From: Saturnia japonica
Lineage: Eukaryota; Arthropoda; Insecta; Lepidoptera; Saturniidae
Reading direction: 5' to 3'
DNA length: 64,000 nt
NCBI GenBank assembly: GCA_033032175.1
Contig: CM065323.1
Span: 15,996,001 to 16,060,000, forward strand
Shown: one piece after another, positions 21,387 through 32,943 of the stretch
Layout of the letters: every line of letters starts with the position of its first letter
Numbering within the stretch: position 1 is the first letter of the stretch
Position numbers and translations under genes: made by a program
Notes under the pieces: model-generated
Told to the model about the DNA's origin: nothing
What the model saw: only the letters and a program-made list of their open reading frames with translations
Database searches by the model: none

Positions 21387-21495
21387 TCACTAACAATTAC
21401 CGATTTGCCGGACAATAATTTAAAGGGCCATCTCAAGCAGGTTTTAGTGTCAATAAGGTGGATCATTAAGTAATGATAGTGATGTCTGGAAGTGA
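21387..21495 (+). pseudogene. Decayed copy of the LINE tail seen at 2884-3138
   Basis: Shares GATTTGCCGGACAATAATTT, a CAAGCAGGTTTTAGTGTCAA block and the ending GATGTCTGGAAGTGA with the longer copy. It carries an internal deletion and is non-functional. Confidence 0.65.
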
Positions 21496-21567
21496 CTCAC
21501 CCTCTGTGCATCTACTATTAACATTATTTACACCGTGAAGAAACCCCACACGTACATACATACATAC

Positions 21568-21812
21568 CATCACGCCTGTATCCCCGAAGGGTTAGGTAGA
21601 AGTGTACTACTAACGTCCACCCACATTTCACCAGGTATGTTTTTTAGGTCCCATGTAATATGGAATCTATTGCCATTAATCGTGCAAAAAGCCAAACTCC
21701 GAGCTGCTACTGAGAATTTTATAGAAAAACCCAATACAATTTTACTCCGACCTGGGTGTAAAACCCAGGACCTCGATCATAACAGTGGCGCTTACGACCA
21801 CACGACAGAAGT
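21568..21812 (-). repeat. tRNA-related SINE (family A), copy 3
   Basis: Inverted relative to 3555-3819. It includes the tail (CATCACGCCTGTATCCCCG), the GAGCTGCTACTGAGAATTTT body and a tRNA-like head ending about CTTACGACCACACGACAG. The B-box is altered (TTTTACACCC). Confidence 0.65.
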
Positions 21813-21835
21813 AAAAAAGCGCTCGCCCCCAATCC

Positions 21836-21925
21836 ACAGTGAAACTGTAAAAGCCGTCTGAGGCTCCTGGGCCCTTATGGCTAACAGTATAGTCAATTCT
21901 AAAAAAAAAAGAAGTAAAAAACGTG
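21836..21925 (+). repeat. SINE-like family E, copy 1 with poly(A)
   Basis: Shares GGGCCCTTATGGCTAACAGT, a following ATAGTCA and an A-tail with 46150-46228 (+) and, inverted, 57062-57150. A 3' poly(A) indicates retroposition. Confidence 0.55.
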
Positions 21926-22429
21926 GTTAATAATAACAAAATACAATTAGTCGACTCGAGCCGATTTTACCCGAACCAGCGTTACATAGTCGAGCGTGAC
22001 GGTTCAGTCTCATTCGATACACACAAAACAAAGTGCTCAGCGCGCCTAAAGAAGCTGACAGTTCAAAAGACCTATGAGACTCTTGTCGGTGACTGGGATG
22101 TTTTCCGAACCGTTTGTAGTTTGAATAAATTATTTGTGATTTTGAGTAAGATTGTGGCCTCTATTCTTCAGTTTGTAAAGGGAATTCCGATGCAAAGTAC
22201 TCCCGATAATATTGAACGGTAGATGACAATCAAGCGTGAACAAAGAAAACGGAGTGAAAGTGCATTATGTTGTTATTTGGACCCGTTGCTCTGCGTAGAA
22301 AGTGAACTAAGTATCTACGGAGTGGCATGGCGCTGTGGCGATTAACTACAATCCATTTCACGGAACATTTCACATCAGTACGGCACTTTCGAATCATGGT
22401 TATTATAATGTGGTTTTAATTTCCTTTTA

Positions 22430-22602
22430 AATTAATGATATCTAAATGTTCCAGCAAATTCGAATTCTTATAACCTACTAACTTTTTCTTACTACGCTTT
22501 CCTTCTCCAGTCTACCTGTATGCCAAATTTTATTGAAGTTGGTTCAGAGGTATAGACGTACAGACAGACGAGAGCTACTTTCGTATTATAATATTAGTGT
22601 AG
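22430..22602 (-). mobile_element. Helitron 5'-end fragment
   Basis: The right edge ATTATAATATTAGTGTAG resembles inverted Helitron 5' ends elsewhere in the window. It is preceded by the usual TGGTTCAGAGGTATAGACG and CAGACAGACGAGAGC blocks. The other end is not defined. Confidence 0.45.
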
Positions 22603-22870
22603 TTTGCATTCGTAAGTATAATGACATTAAAAATAACTCTCAATGTACATGAAATTGGGAAATCTCAATAAATCACTGCTTTGAAGGAGATTGGCGGCAC
22701 TGTCCAAATTATAAAAAAAGTAATAGAAATGATGTCCGCTCACTATAGCATCTTGATCCCGAATGCCGGAATATTGACATTTTTGCTATTATTATACGTA
22801 CGTTTCAAATCTACCTCCATAATCCTCCTCCTTCCGAAACTTAATTTACTTTTTTAACAATAAAAAAATA

Positions 22871-23115
22871 TACAACTATGGTTACGAACGAGCATACGGT
22901 CCGCCTCATGGTAAGAGGACATGTATTACATACATACATACATATCTATAGGTATCAATGACTAGCGCATTGCCGACTTTGAACCTCAAGGAGCTCTGGA
23001 AATCCTGCTCACCGTAGGAACACAACACAAGGTTATTTGACTGCGATCTTCTGTAGGGTGGGGGTATGCCACCAGTCTGACTACGCCAAGTAGAGTTAAA
23101 ACTCCGAAGAAGTTT
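22871..23115 (+). repeat. Dispersed repeat family C, copy 2
   Basis: Shares CATACGGTCCGCCTCATGGT, the GCGCATTGCCGAC block, AACACAACACAAGG and the AGTAGAG end with 236-460. A (TACA)n stretch near 22923 interrupts it. Confidence 0.6.
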
Positions 23116-23167
23116 CTCTGAGCCTCTCTTTAAAATTAGTCCTATTAATTAATCTTGTAAATTGTAA

Positions 23168-23539
23168 TCTATATGTAGTTATCATTATAATAATACGTGA
23201 AACAAAAACTATCTACCCCTTTTTAAGCGTATTGCATGCACGGAAGATTTTGAGATTTGGCATGGTTATAGTTTATATGGAGAAGAAGTGCAGAAAGCTA
23301 AAATTTATCTATAATATCTGTTACTAAAATATTAAATAAAATTAATTAATACTACGAATCCTAACACGACCAGTGCCATTGAACTTAGACCCCCCAAAAT
23401 AATGACATTGTCACTCAATTAAATGTGACAGTACGTGATATGATATTCATTGTTTAGGTATATACTGCAAATGTCTAACAGAAAATAGTCTATGTTCAAA
23501 AAGTCGCTGGTCGAATTTCGACATTAGGGCGACCGCTAG
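23168..23539 (+). mobile_element. Helitron family X copy 2, uninterrupted
   Basis: The 5' end is A|TCTATATGTAG and the 3' end CTAG at 23536-23539, after the GGTCGAA/GGGCGACC hairpin. At 372 bp it matches the length of copy 1 once the BEL insertion is removed. The region around 23320 reads ATAATATCTGTTACT without duplication, giving the empty site for the BEL insertion. Confidence 0.8.
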
Positions 23540-24017
23540 CTATAGTAATATTATAACGTCGCCGTTTGCATAAAATGCATCATCTAGTACACTACTACAC
23601 TTCATCAATATTGACAAAATATACGCGACAAAGGAATTGGGTCATCGAAACTGTCACCTCGCAAACACGGTGAAGCTACAGGGCCGGTACGAGGTACAAG
23701 CTACGCTAAAAACAAACGGAAGCGACCAATTAACTGTGCGTTTGCAATTAAAACCTACAACGCCACTTACGTTCAGCATTGGGGGGTCTACTGTGAATTG
23801 ACAAAATAAACGCTCAATCCTAGAATGTGTACGCACGTAATACTTTATACTTTTTTGACGTAAGAAAACAAAACCTCGAGAAATTGTGTCCCGAGTGCCA
23901 ACAACATGATATATAATATATACAGACATCAATTATAATTATGTAACTTTATTTTACTTACATATTTATTATTTTAATTATTTTTTTGATAGTCAGTTAC
24001 TTAATACAATTAATAAA

Positions 24018-24371
24018 ACACAGAGGCAGGGCCATAAGGACTGCCGAAACAATTTAAAAACTTAATTTTGAATTGTTAAATCAATTATACTCTGAATTAT
24101 TGCAGCGCATATCTTTGACGCGAAATTACAAGATTTTACCCATACAAAAAGTCAAACACGCATATGATGCCTTCAAGTATATACAATGTATTAGTGTGTA
24201 TATGCGTATACATGTACACAGGCCGCTATACTACGTGTCGCTAGCCTGGCTCGAGCGCAATACGTCACGAGCATGTCGAGGTCATCGATGACACGAAAGT
24301 CACGCGAACCCATAATTTTTTTCTCCTACCAAAGATTGCTCGACGAGACTAAAGAAGTTTTCACTCCAAAA
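24018..24371 (+). repeat. Dispersed repeat family F, copy 1
   Basis: About 340 bases recur at 32598-32943. The best conserved blocks are AATTATTGCAG, ACAAGATTTTACCCAT, CACGCATATGAT, ATATGCGTATACATGTACAC, CGCAATACGTCAC and AAGTTTTCACTTC. No open frame is shared between the copies. I cannot name the family. Confidence 0.65.
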
Positions 24372-27102
24372 AAATATTTTAATCACAATTTTTATTTTAC
24401 AAAATTCAATTATTTTTACACAATCAAAAAAATTATTAAAATGGATTCACACTTATTATTCAACTATTTACCATTTATTTACCAACTTCATCTATTTTAT
24501 ACTCTCTACTAATCGCGACAAAGAAAGTATAAATAAAAAAAAAACTCTGGGACAAAAAAAAACCTATTTAATTTTATAGGTGTAGTTGTTGCAACATGTC
24601 TAAAGATATTTTTACCCATAACAATCATGGACGAGTTGTACAAATAACACTACCAAAAAACTACTCCTATTAAACATGTATGAGAGAGAGTACACGTTTT
24701 GACACATCTTATTCCAGTTTTCGTGAAAACAAACGTACTCAATTTAGAAATTGCCACCCTTGTACGTTCTGAAAGTCGACTAGAAAATTCAAACTTTATT
24801 GCGTGAATTTGATAAATTTTCTGATGCTTGTATAAACGTAATTTGCCTGTTGCTGGCACTTTAGGTTTTATACTGAAAACTTCTGTGTAAGCCAGCTGGG
24901 TCTGGCGCGGGCGCGGGCGGTGCGTCCAAGTGTGCTAATTGCTTTATGCCGTGACAGAGAGCCTTTATCGATGCCGGTGTCCGCTGTCTGGTGTCCGGTG
25001 TCCGGTGGATTATATAATGGGGCTCAGTTCCCGTAATAGAGATGTTCGAACATAACAATTGTTGATATTCTTTCATGGCTTTATGATATTTTGATGTAAA
25101 CAATAATTACTTTTTTAAAATATATTTATTTCTTTGTAATGCTTAGTGTAAATATGAATGTATAATATATTATCAATAAATACCACTAAATTCTAAAGTA
25201 ACTTATTTTTATAATGATAATAATATCTGCTATAAGATCAAAAACGTTTTACTTCAAACGCGCGTTAAGGTTACAAGCACATTTTTTTTATTTAGTGTAA
25301 TATCACGAGTCGCGACGGATTGCCGCGTGTTCTCAACAACTCGTTCCACATTAGTTTTGTTGAAAGAGCACAGTTCGGTGACAGGCAAGAGCGAATTCAG
25401 ACGTGAAAAATGCCCATTCAACCAATCTGCTTCAAAACACCGATCATTTGCCTGGGTAGCGGAACAAGATCGATTAATTATTATATATATCTAGATACAT
25501 TAAACACGATAATCGCCTTGAAATGGAATAAAAATCTATGTAACATACACGAAGCGTGATTACAAATAATTACGCTCGGAATTACATAGTTTATGTTCCA
25601 ATTACAGTAATAACTTTGTTGTTATAACAGTAGTGATAGTGAAGGGGAAACTGAGGGTAATATAAAGGTTAGTAGAGCTAGCGACTGTTGGAAATTACTA
25701 AGGAAGAACAAACAAAATTTGTTATGGAACCATGTATTTATTCACATAGTTTTTTATTATTATGTACTACCTATTTTTATAATGAGCGCAAACAAGAACG
25801 CTTTTTTGGAAAGGAATTAACTTTAAGACACACTTATCCTTAATGTTATGTTCATTCATTTTAAGTAATATTAGATTTTTGTACAGTTTATAACCCACAG
25901 CTTTAATTATTTTTTGACTTGATTACCTCTAATTTGCTTCTACAGTCGGAGGCAATTAAAAAACTGATGACATCAAAATTGGTGAATAAAGTTTGGTATT
26001 GCAGCTACATATCTATCATCTACAAACAAAATTTAATTTAACCACTCGATAGCTAAAAAAATACAGGATTGGTATCAGAGAAGTTGCGACGCTCGTTTAT
26101 CGATTTCGTCTATAAAACGTTAGTATGACATAGTTACTGTGAATAGGTATATCATGTGGTGTTAAAGATAAAAATTAAGAAAACTTATTACAATGTCCGC
26201 CTATACTCGTCAAAAAGGTAAATCAAAATATTGAAGTCCTATAAGATTATAAAGAGTTTCTGAACAGCGATCCACTGATACCTATAAATACCATTATGAT
26301 AGAGTAAAGCGGTGCCAGAAACGTAAAAAGCGTTCGAGCGGACACGTATTCAGGTAAAATACATGAAACACCGCTGCTAAATACAGTTTTTTTAAGTTTC
26401 AATAATACCCCCTATTGAAATTAAAATCATTAACACTAATAAGACTAAAATTCAGTTCTGGTTTTTGGCTCCAAGGAGTTGCTTGAAGGATACAAGAAAA
26501 ATGTCGATAGCGTACAAATTCAATCCCAAGAGAATGAGCTGCAAATTTCAATATAGTTCTTCCATTTTTACAAAACATAACGCCTCTCTGTTCGTTAGTA
26601 TCCCAATTACATGAAAACCGCCTATGCTATTCATAGATATAGTCTCAAAGTACACGACAATTTATGTATCAAAGCGAATGTAATATAATAAAATATAAAC
26701 ATTTATCCGGCGCAGTGTACAAAGACATGAGTCGACTCATCCAAGTTAATATGTAAATGCGATCCGCAATCCCACCAACAGACAAGATAACGTACGGTTG
26801 ACGGGTAAGTCCCGAGGATGCGGCTTGAACCGAGAAAACATATGTTTGTAGTGTTACCGAATACTTTTGCTTGAATTGGGTAATTTATTTCCGTATTATG
26901 GCTTTGCTGAGAAATCTTCATAATGTAGTAAACGTCTTCAGGAAGATTATTAGACTGTTCGATGTAATCATAAATTATTTCTGTAAATTATTGTTTTTTG
27001 TATGACAGGGCATTAGTGAACAGGCAAGCAATCCAACTGGTGTTAATTAGTCTTAAATATTTTACCACTTCTAAGATTTGAACTGGAAGAACGGCACTTG
27101 TG
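24372..27102. other. Intergenic, nothing recognised
   Basis: AT-rich. Around 24900-25015 a GC-rich patch holds short GTGTCCG repeats. No gene, RNA or named transposon is seen. Confidence 0.4.
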
Positions 27103-27107
27103 CCAGT

Positions 27108-27292
27108 CTAATCTAATCTAATATCTAAACAAAAAAAATCTCGAAATTTAAATCAAAATGCATACGTGCTCCGCCACCAGTACGCAGCTGGGGCGGGTTG
27201 CTGGTATATTATAAATGTAATAAATTCGTTTGTTTGAATGCTTGTCTATCAGTCATGCTTAAACTATTCGAGAGATTAGATTAGATTAGATT
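27108..27292. repeat. Inverted (TCTAA)n-containing repeat
   Basis: TCTAATCTAATCTA at the left and its reverse complement at 27271-27292 face each other across about 150 bases. Possibly a small palindromic element. Confidence 0.35.
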
Positions 27293-27670
27293 TAACTAAG
27301 AAATCGTTTATTTCGTGGAATACGATATATGAATAAAAAATTCGCTCAGGGAAGCGGTTAAGCATAGTCTAGCAACTCACAAAAATTATGACCTGGCTCT
27401 CACTGTCTTCGCGATTTTCATATTTCAGTTTGAAAACTGCCAATTAATGCGCAAATATAGAGTAAATTATAAATCTAGACACAATCCAGGCACGTATTTC
27501 GGCAACACGTTTGTGTTAAATTTTAAAACGTTAAAAAATTATCTCGGCCAGATGTTTCTGAGCGACGATCAATCAATTCAGTTATACGAGGGAGAGAATT
27601 TGTTGATTCATCACGAAAATGTTATGCCGCATTTAAATATCATGTATTTGGTTATCTATATATTATTAGA

Positions 27671-28198
27671 CTAGCGACCCGTCCCGCCCTTCAAACGGGT
27701 GGATTGTGCAATTTACAAAGTGGTGTATCTTATATTTAAAAAAGCATGATTTAGAGTTTATTGCTTTAGTATTTATAGCTCATAACTTTATGGTTACGAA
27801 TAGTGCTCTTAGTTTGCGAGGCACAATTCATCATAGTGCCGGTCAACCGTTTCGCTGCTAGTAATTTCTTTGCTTGCGCGTAATTTTGTAATTTTGATAT
27901 CTTTTAGGGTATTCAATTAAATAATATAATGTAATAACTTTTCTCTAGGCTTTTTGAAGAACTAAAATTTAAACTTTAGAACATTATTCTAATCATTTAT
28001 TGACGACTTCATTAAAAAACATTTTCTCTACTATACAAAATCTTAATTACAATTTATTGTATATACATACAAGACTTTCATTAAAAACTATCTAAATGAT
28101 AGTGGAAACCGTATAAGAATCCGTTTCGTGAGTTAGAAGAAGTAAGCGGACATACAGACAGATGCGGATAGCGACTTTACTTTAAACTATTATGTAGA
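27671..28198 (-). mobile_element. Non-autonomous Helitron, CTAGCGACCC class
   Basis: The plus strand starts A|CTAGCGACCCGTCCCGCCC with an adjoining hairpin arm, AAACGGGT. It ends TATTATGTAGA|T, so the minus strand runs A|TC...CTAG|T. The 528-bp body has the Helitron-associated block ACATACAGACAGATGCGG near its 5' end. No helicase gene. Confidence 0.7.
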
Positions 28199-30339
28199 TT
28201 GATGATTCATGTACCTAGGGGTATCATTGCGTTGCTTGTCTTACAGGGAAGTGCGCTGTGGCAAATATATTTTTCTTCCTTTATTTACTGTTATTGTAAC
28301 ATATTATTTCTCATGACAGCGAATGTAAAAGAGTAGAAATACCAAAATATGACTACAAGACTGAGGACATATTTGCAAACTTAAATTCTGGTCTATGGGA
28401 TAAATAAATATTTAATAAAGGACATTCAGAGAATTTTGATTTAAAATAATACTTAAGAAGAAGATCTGTTCACTGAGATATTTTTAAATTATCTCAATTA
28501 ATAAAGCATTCCCTGAATTAAATTAAGCGATCACTGTATACAATTTTTGATGTTTGTGTTTACCTATTACGAAATCTTAAGTAATCCGAACTAATTTCAT
28601 GATGGTTTTTGTAAACAACGTTTAAAAATTTATAAAAAAACTATTTACACTTGATGTAGATCTGTTCTGAAATATTTGATATGAAGTATCTGTTTCCTTA
28701 CGTAGCTAGAAAGTAATTTTTTTTTTTAATACCTTTATAAAACAGGACAGAACGATGCAAAATTTTTTTTTAATAATATTTGTGGTGTTTTTGCAATGTT
28801 GCAATGCATAAATATTGCATTTTCTTCTGAGATGGTACAGAGGCAGCGGACAGAAACCTACAGAATATTTAAAAAGTTTAAATCAGGCATTAACAAAGTT
28901 AAAAGTGACAAATATGCGTATTTAAAATTATCTATCAGTACAAATAATCGGCTAACAATAGCAGTTTGTATTGTAAATTTTTATGATTTATTAACGTGAC
29001 CTTTAACTGTCCTTGAAAGTTCTCCATCCAGAATTACCCACGCTTTAATATCATTTCTAAAGATGTGAAAATTAAGAGCGACGCGACGGTTCGACAGATG
29101 GCCTCCTGGGAAATTATTATCGTTGAAGCGATTTTTCATCGTAAATTCTATTTAGCTCCTTGTCTGATGTAATATTGAAGCTGCTTGAGCAAAGTTTAAC
29201 ACTTTGCAGCTCAAGAGCGCATGGTATCTGGCTAATCACCCCTCCCAATTTATGTATCTTTCAAACATATATCAGTATTGCCCACTCCTACGGCTGCTTA
29301 TAATACTAAAAAAGTGGTAAAAACTAACCGTGTACGTAAAAAGCGAATTCGTATAAAATCACTATTTTCGCCTAATCTGCATCTCATTTCGCTTTACGCA
29401 GTCTATTTTATCTCGGCTACTTTCTTATGTAACAAGTTACCGGTCGCTTCTGCTGTATCAAATTAAGGTTTTGTCTTGTTCTACGTATCATATTGATCTA
29501 ACACTATTAAAATTTTCAACCGTTTGAAAATGTTTTCAAAAGTCAAGATTTTCACATAGCGGCTTTTCGTAAGCGTAACTACAATTTATTTAGCTGAATA
29601 CAGATTATAGATGTCTCTGTTCATATGTAAATTGCAGTTTATTTTAAATCAGCGTCGATCCTCCAATCGTTTCCAATCCTTTAATAATATCTCCTGGATT
29701 CATAAACCGGATTGCAACCAATAAAGATCACAGAAGAATATCGGTCGTCATCTGTCCGTATAATGAGTCCCTCCCGGCAACTTTACTACAGCGCATAAAA
29801 AATAACAGGGCTGTCGCAGAACCTCTCTGAATTAATTGGGATAAAGTATCAAGACTGATCGTGGAGAGTAATATCAAGTAAAATATTTTACTTGGTGTTT
29901 ATAATAAATTATTAGATGTAAAAAAGTGGTGGTACATTGTGCAATTTGTTAAGAGTGTCTTGCTTCGGTCGATAGAAATAAGTGGTTGAAGATGAGGTTA
30001 TTGTTGTGTCGTAAGCTTTTCAGATCTCACGTCGATCGGCACAATTATATTGAGTTTTATCTTTTGCTAAAGGGAAAAAAACATCGTGATAAAACACTCT
30101 AGCTACTCTACAAGTTTCAAGTTTATCGTGAATCGGTATTTTGGTAGTTCACTTGAGAATAAGTCACTCTTCCATTACATTAGGTTAGATTGTGGACAAA
30201 TGTATACAAATCTAATCCGACGCGGTGGCTTTTTGATTTGCCTGGGTGCCGAACAGAAATAAACCTTTCACCTATAAGGATCCTCTTTGATACATTAATA
30301 AACTCAGAATTTGGATGACGAGATCGTGATGTAATGTAA
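28199..30339. other. Intergenic, nothing recognised
   Basis: Only short open frames of AT-rich composition, none with a recognisable motif. Confidence 0.4.
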
Positions 30340-30418
30340 CTGTGGTAGCACGGTTCGCGCGTGTGCCCGATCAACGGCATTCCATAGTTCATGCGAATGG
30401 AGTCGCGGGCACAGCTAG
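30340..30418 (+). mobile_element. Helitron 3'-end fragment
   Basis: Ends GTCGCGGGCACAG then CTAG at 30415-30418, followed by T. The sequence just upstream (GGCATTCCATAGTTCATGCG) is the usual neighbour of this terminus. The 5' end was not located. Confidence 0.6.
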
Positions 30419-31459
30419 TATCCAATATGTTAAATAATATAAACAACTTTGAATTTATATTCTAAATATATTATTTATCACGTGACAAACATGTAGTGTG
30501 CCATCTTTTGTGAGAATCACATGTGAACACTCGTGTTAGACGGAAGTTAGAACTGTTGTTCAGAGCCGCGGAGGTACTCACTCTGTTTGCTTTCCCATTT
30601 CGGAAATTGTATTTATGGTATCGTTGTTAGTCAGTTAACAAGGAGCGAGTTTGTGTAATGTTTGCAAAAGTTATGGTGAAATATTATTAAGTTAAGTATT
30701 AATAAGTTATGATAAAATACTAGTAAATATGTTAGTTTGATCAAAACATGAGCAAAAATACTTAACGGTGGCGTAAGAAAAAAAAAACAAATTTCTATTT
30801 ATTTATTCAGGAAAGACAACGGCCATTCATTAAAAAAATACATAAATAATTACAAATACAGTAACAAGATTTATGAATTGTAACCAATCCCATCATTCAG
30901 AATATCAAATAAATTAACCGTTAAAATTAATATTGAATTTAGAATAGTATTGCTCAGAATAGTATTGTATATAGAAAAAAAAAAAACATTAAAACACAAC
31001 ACTTCAAATCAATACATAGTATAAAAGAAAGTCACTATCAGCGTTTGTCTGTTTGTTCGTTTACTTCTTCTATACCACGCAACGGATACGAATACCGTAG
31101 AAAATATCACTGATTCAAAATTACATGCAACCAAAAAATCATTTGAAGCGAAACGGTTGAACACCACTACACAGCACTATTGACATAATTAGTTAATTTT
31201 TTTATAATAGCACGCCAGATGGTCGGCTCTGTGCCTGACGGTACGCTGAGTATGAATCAAAAATGACTGCGACCACTGAAGGATCCACAATTTATCGTCG
31301 TTCCTGGTTGTCATGCTAACCGGAACAAAAATTCAAAAGAAATTATTATGGTCATTGTGACGATTTTATCGCCGTTTATCGCATGGTGGTGACGATTCAG
31401 TCGGATATAAATACCCTACCACCGGGCTTCAATATTGGATAAGACCAGTGATCCCAAAA

Positions 31460-31556
31460 CCGAAAAGATTGATAAAAGATGTATGCCAGGATCGTTTCAA
31501 GTGGTAGGACGTAGTCTCTGCCTACCCCGTTGGGAAATAGGCGTGTTTTATTTATG
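31460..31556 (+). repeat. RTE-like LINE 3' tail
   Basis: Contains GTAGGACGTAGTCTCTGCC, then CCCCGTTGGGAAATAGGCGT and a TATGTA-rich end, the same 3' end as at 5330-5396. Confidence 0.65.
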
Positions 31557-31707
31557 TATGTATGATCACGAAACGCTATACGCTTAAGCGTGCGTAAGGA
31601 GGGTTTTAATCTGGTGTATCGTGTTCGTAATCTATTCGGGCACAATTGTCTTGTACTTTCTTCTCCTTCGAGCGCTGTAGTTAATATACTACAAGTAAAT
31701 TTTTAAC

Positions 31708-31885
31708 AAAAAAAAAAACAACTTCAATGAATTCGACAAAATCACTGGTGTATCTTCGAAGTCGAAAGTCCAGTGCCAATAAAATGGGACCACCGTCGAG
31801 GTATCCCCTTTCCAAGGAAAAAAGAATCGTCTAAATCGGCTCGCAAACAAAGAAGTTATGCCTGAATATCTATTTAAGAAAATAC
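31708..31885 (-). repeat. Dispersed repeat family D, copy 3 (inverted)
   Basis: Reverse complement of the family at 1815-2008, preserving the TCGTCTAAATCGG block and the AAAACAACTTCAATG end. Confidence 0.55.
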
Positions 31886-32467
31886 AATCGAATTGGAAAC
31901 CTTTTTGAAGTGGCTTAAAAAATGATAAAAGGTTTATGATTGAATATTCTTAGTTTGTACTGTAGATCTCTAGATTTTATGTAACTATGTGGTCAAAGAA
32001 AATAAACCCTTTGCCATAAATTATCATAAAGGCTTGTGCCATTACACTAGCTATACCTTTATGACGTTTACCACTCAACATTAGATGTTATGTCGTCTTG
32101 TAAAAGTAAATTATAATATATCACAAAATAGTCTGTAAATTATACTTAGATTACAGCAACCTTGAGACGACGTTCTATTAATTTTCGTTCAAACTAAATT
32201 CTAGGTAATAATTTACGGTTCGCTGTAAACACTCCCTTCACAGCCGAGATTAACGATAGCACACTATGTGTGTGTGTTATAATTTAAGTGGAAAAATCTC
32301 TTAGTAAATTCTAAGCGGCCAGTCCGAGAAATAAGTTGGTAGCGTATTTATATATTGGCGTTATATATTTAAAATTTGTTATGTCTACATAACCTAAACG
32401 CAATTTGTAGATTTCAGACGTCTAAAAATACATCTTAAACTACTACTACTCTAAACAACATAAAATA

Positions 32468-32530
32468 CCATAACGCCTGTGTCCCCGAAGGGTTAGACAG
32501 AGCTGTACAGCCACAGTTCGGCGGGTATGT
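32468..32530 (-). repeat. tRNA-related SINE (family A), 3'-end fragment
   Basis: ACGCCTGTGTCCCCGAAGGG, then TTAGACAGAGCTGTACA and TTCGGCGGGTATGT match the inverted tail of family A only. Confidence 0.55.
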
Positions 32531-32597
32531 CCTTTAATTAATTTCGGTCCAGTAGTTTACATGTGATTTGCGTACAAACTAATAGACGGAAAAAAAA

Positions 32598-32943
32598 ATC
32601 AGAGGCAGTCAAAAAGGACTGCCAACAGATATGAATACTCAATTTTGAATTTTTAAATTAATTAAAGTCTGAATTATTGCAGAGCATGTTGGTGACGCGA
32701 AATCACAAGATTTTACCCATCTAAAAAATCGAAACACGCATATGATACAGTCGATCGTATACAATGTATTAGTGTATATATGCGTATACATGTACACATA
32801 CCGCTATATTATGCATCGCTAGCCTGACGTAAGCGCAATACGTCACAAGCATGTCAAGGTCATCGGTGACCGAAGCTCACGCGAACTATGATTTCCCCTA
32901 CCAGAAATCCCTCAACACTGCTAAAAAAGTTTTCACTTCAATA
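32598..32943 (+). repeat. Dispersed repeat family F, copy 2
   Basis: Partner of 24018-24371, same orientation, diverged by scattered substitutions and small gaps. Confidence 0.65.

Noticed and set aside
21923..22222. 99-codon frame beginning MVNNNKIQLVD
   Set aside because: Follows a SINE poly(A) tail and part overlaps LINE 3' UTR-like sequence; no recognisable domain.
27447..27674. 75-codon frame beginning just after an inverted repeat
   Set aside because: No motif, and it ends inside the Helitron terminus at 27671; most likely chance.
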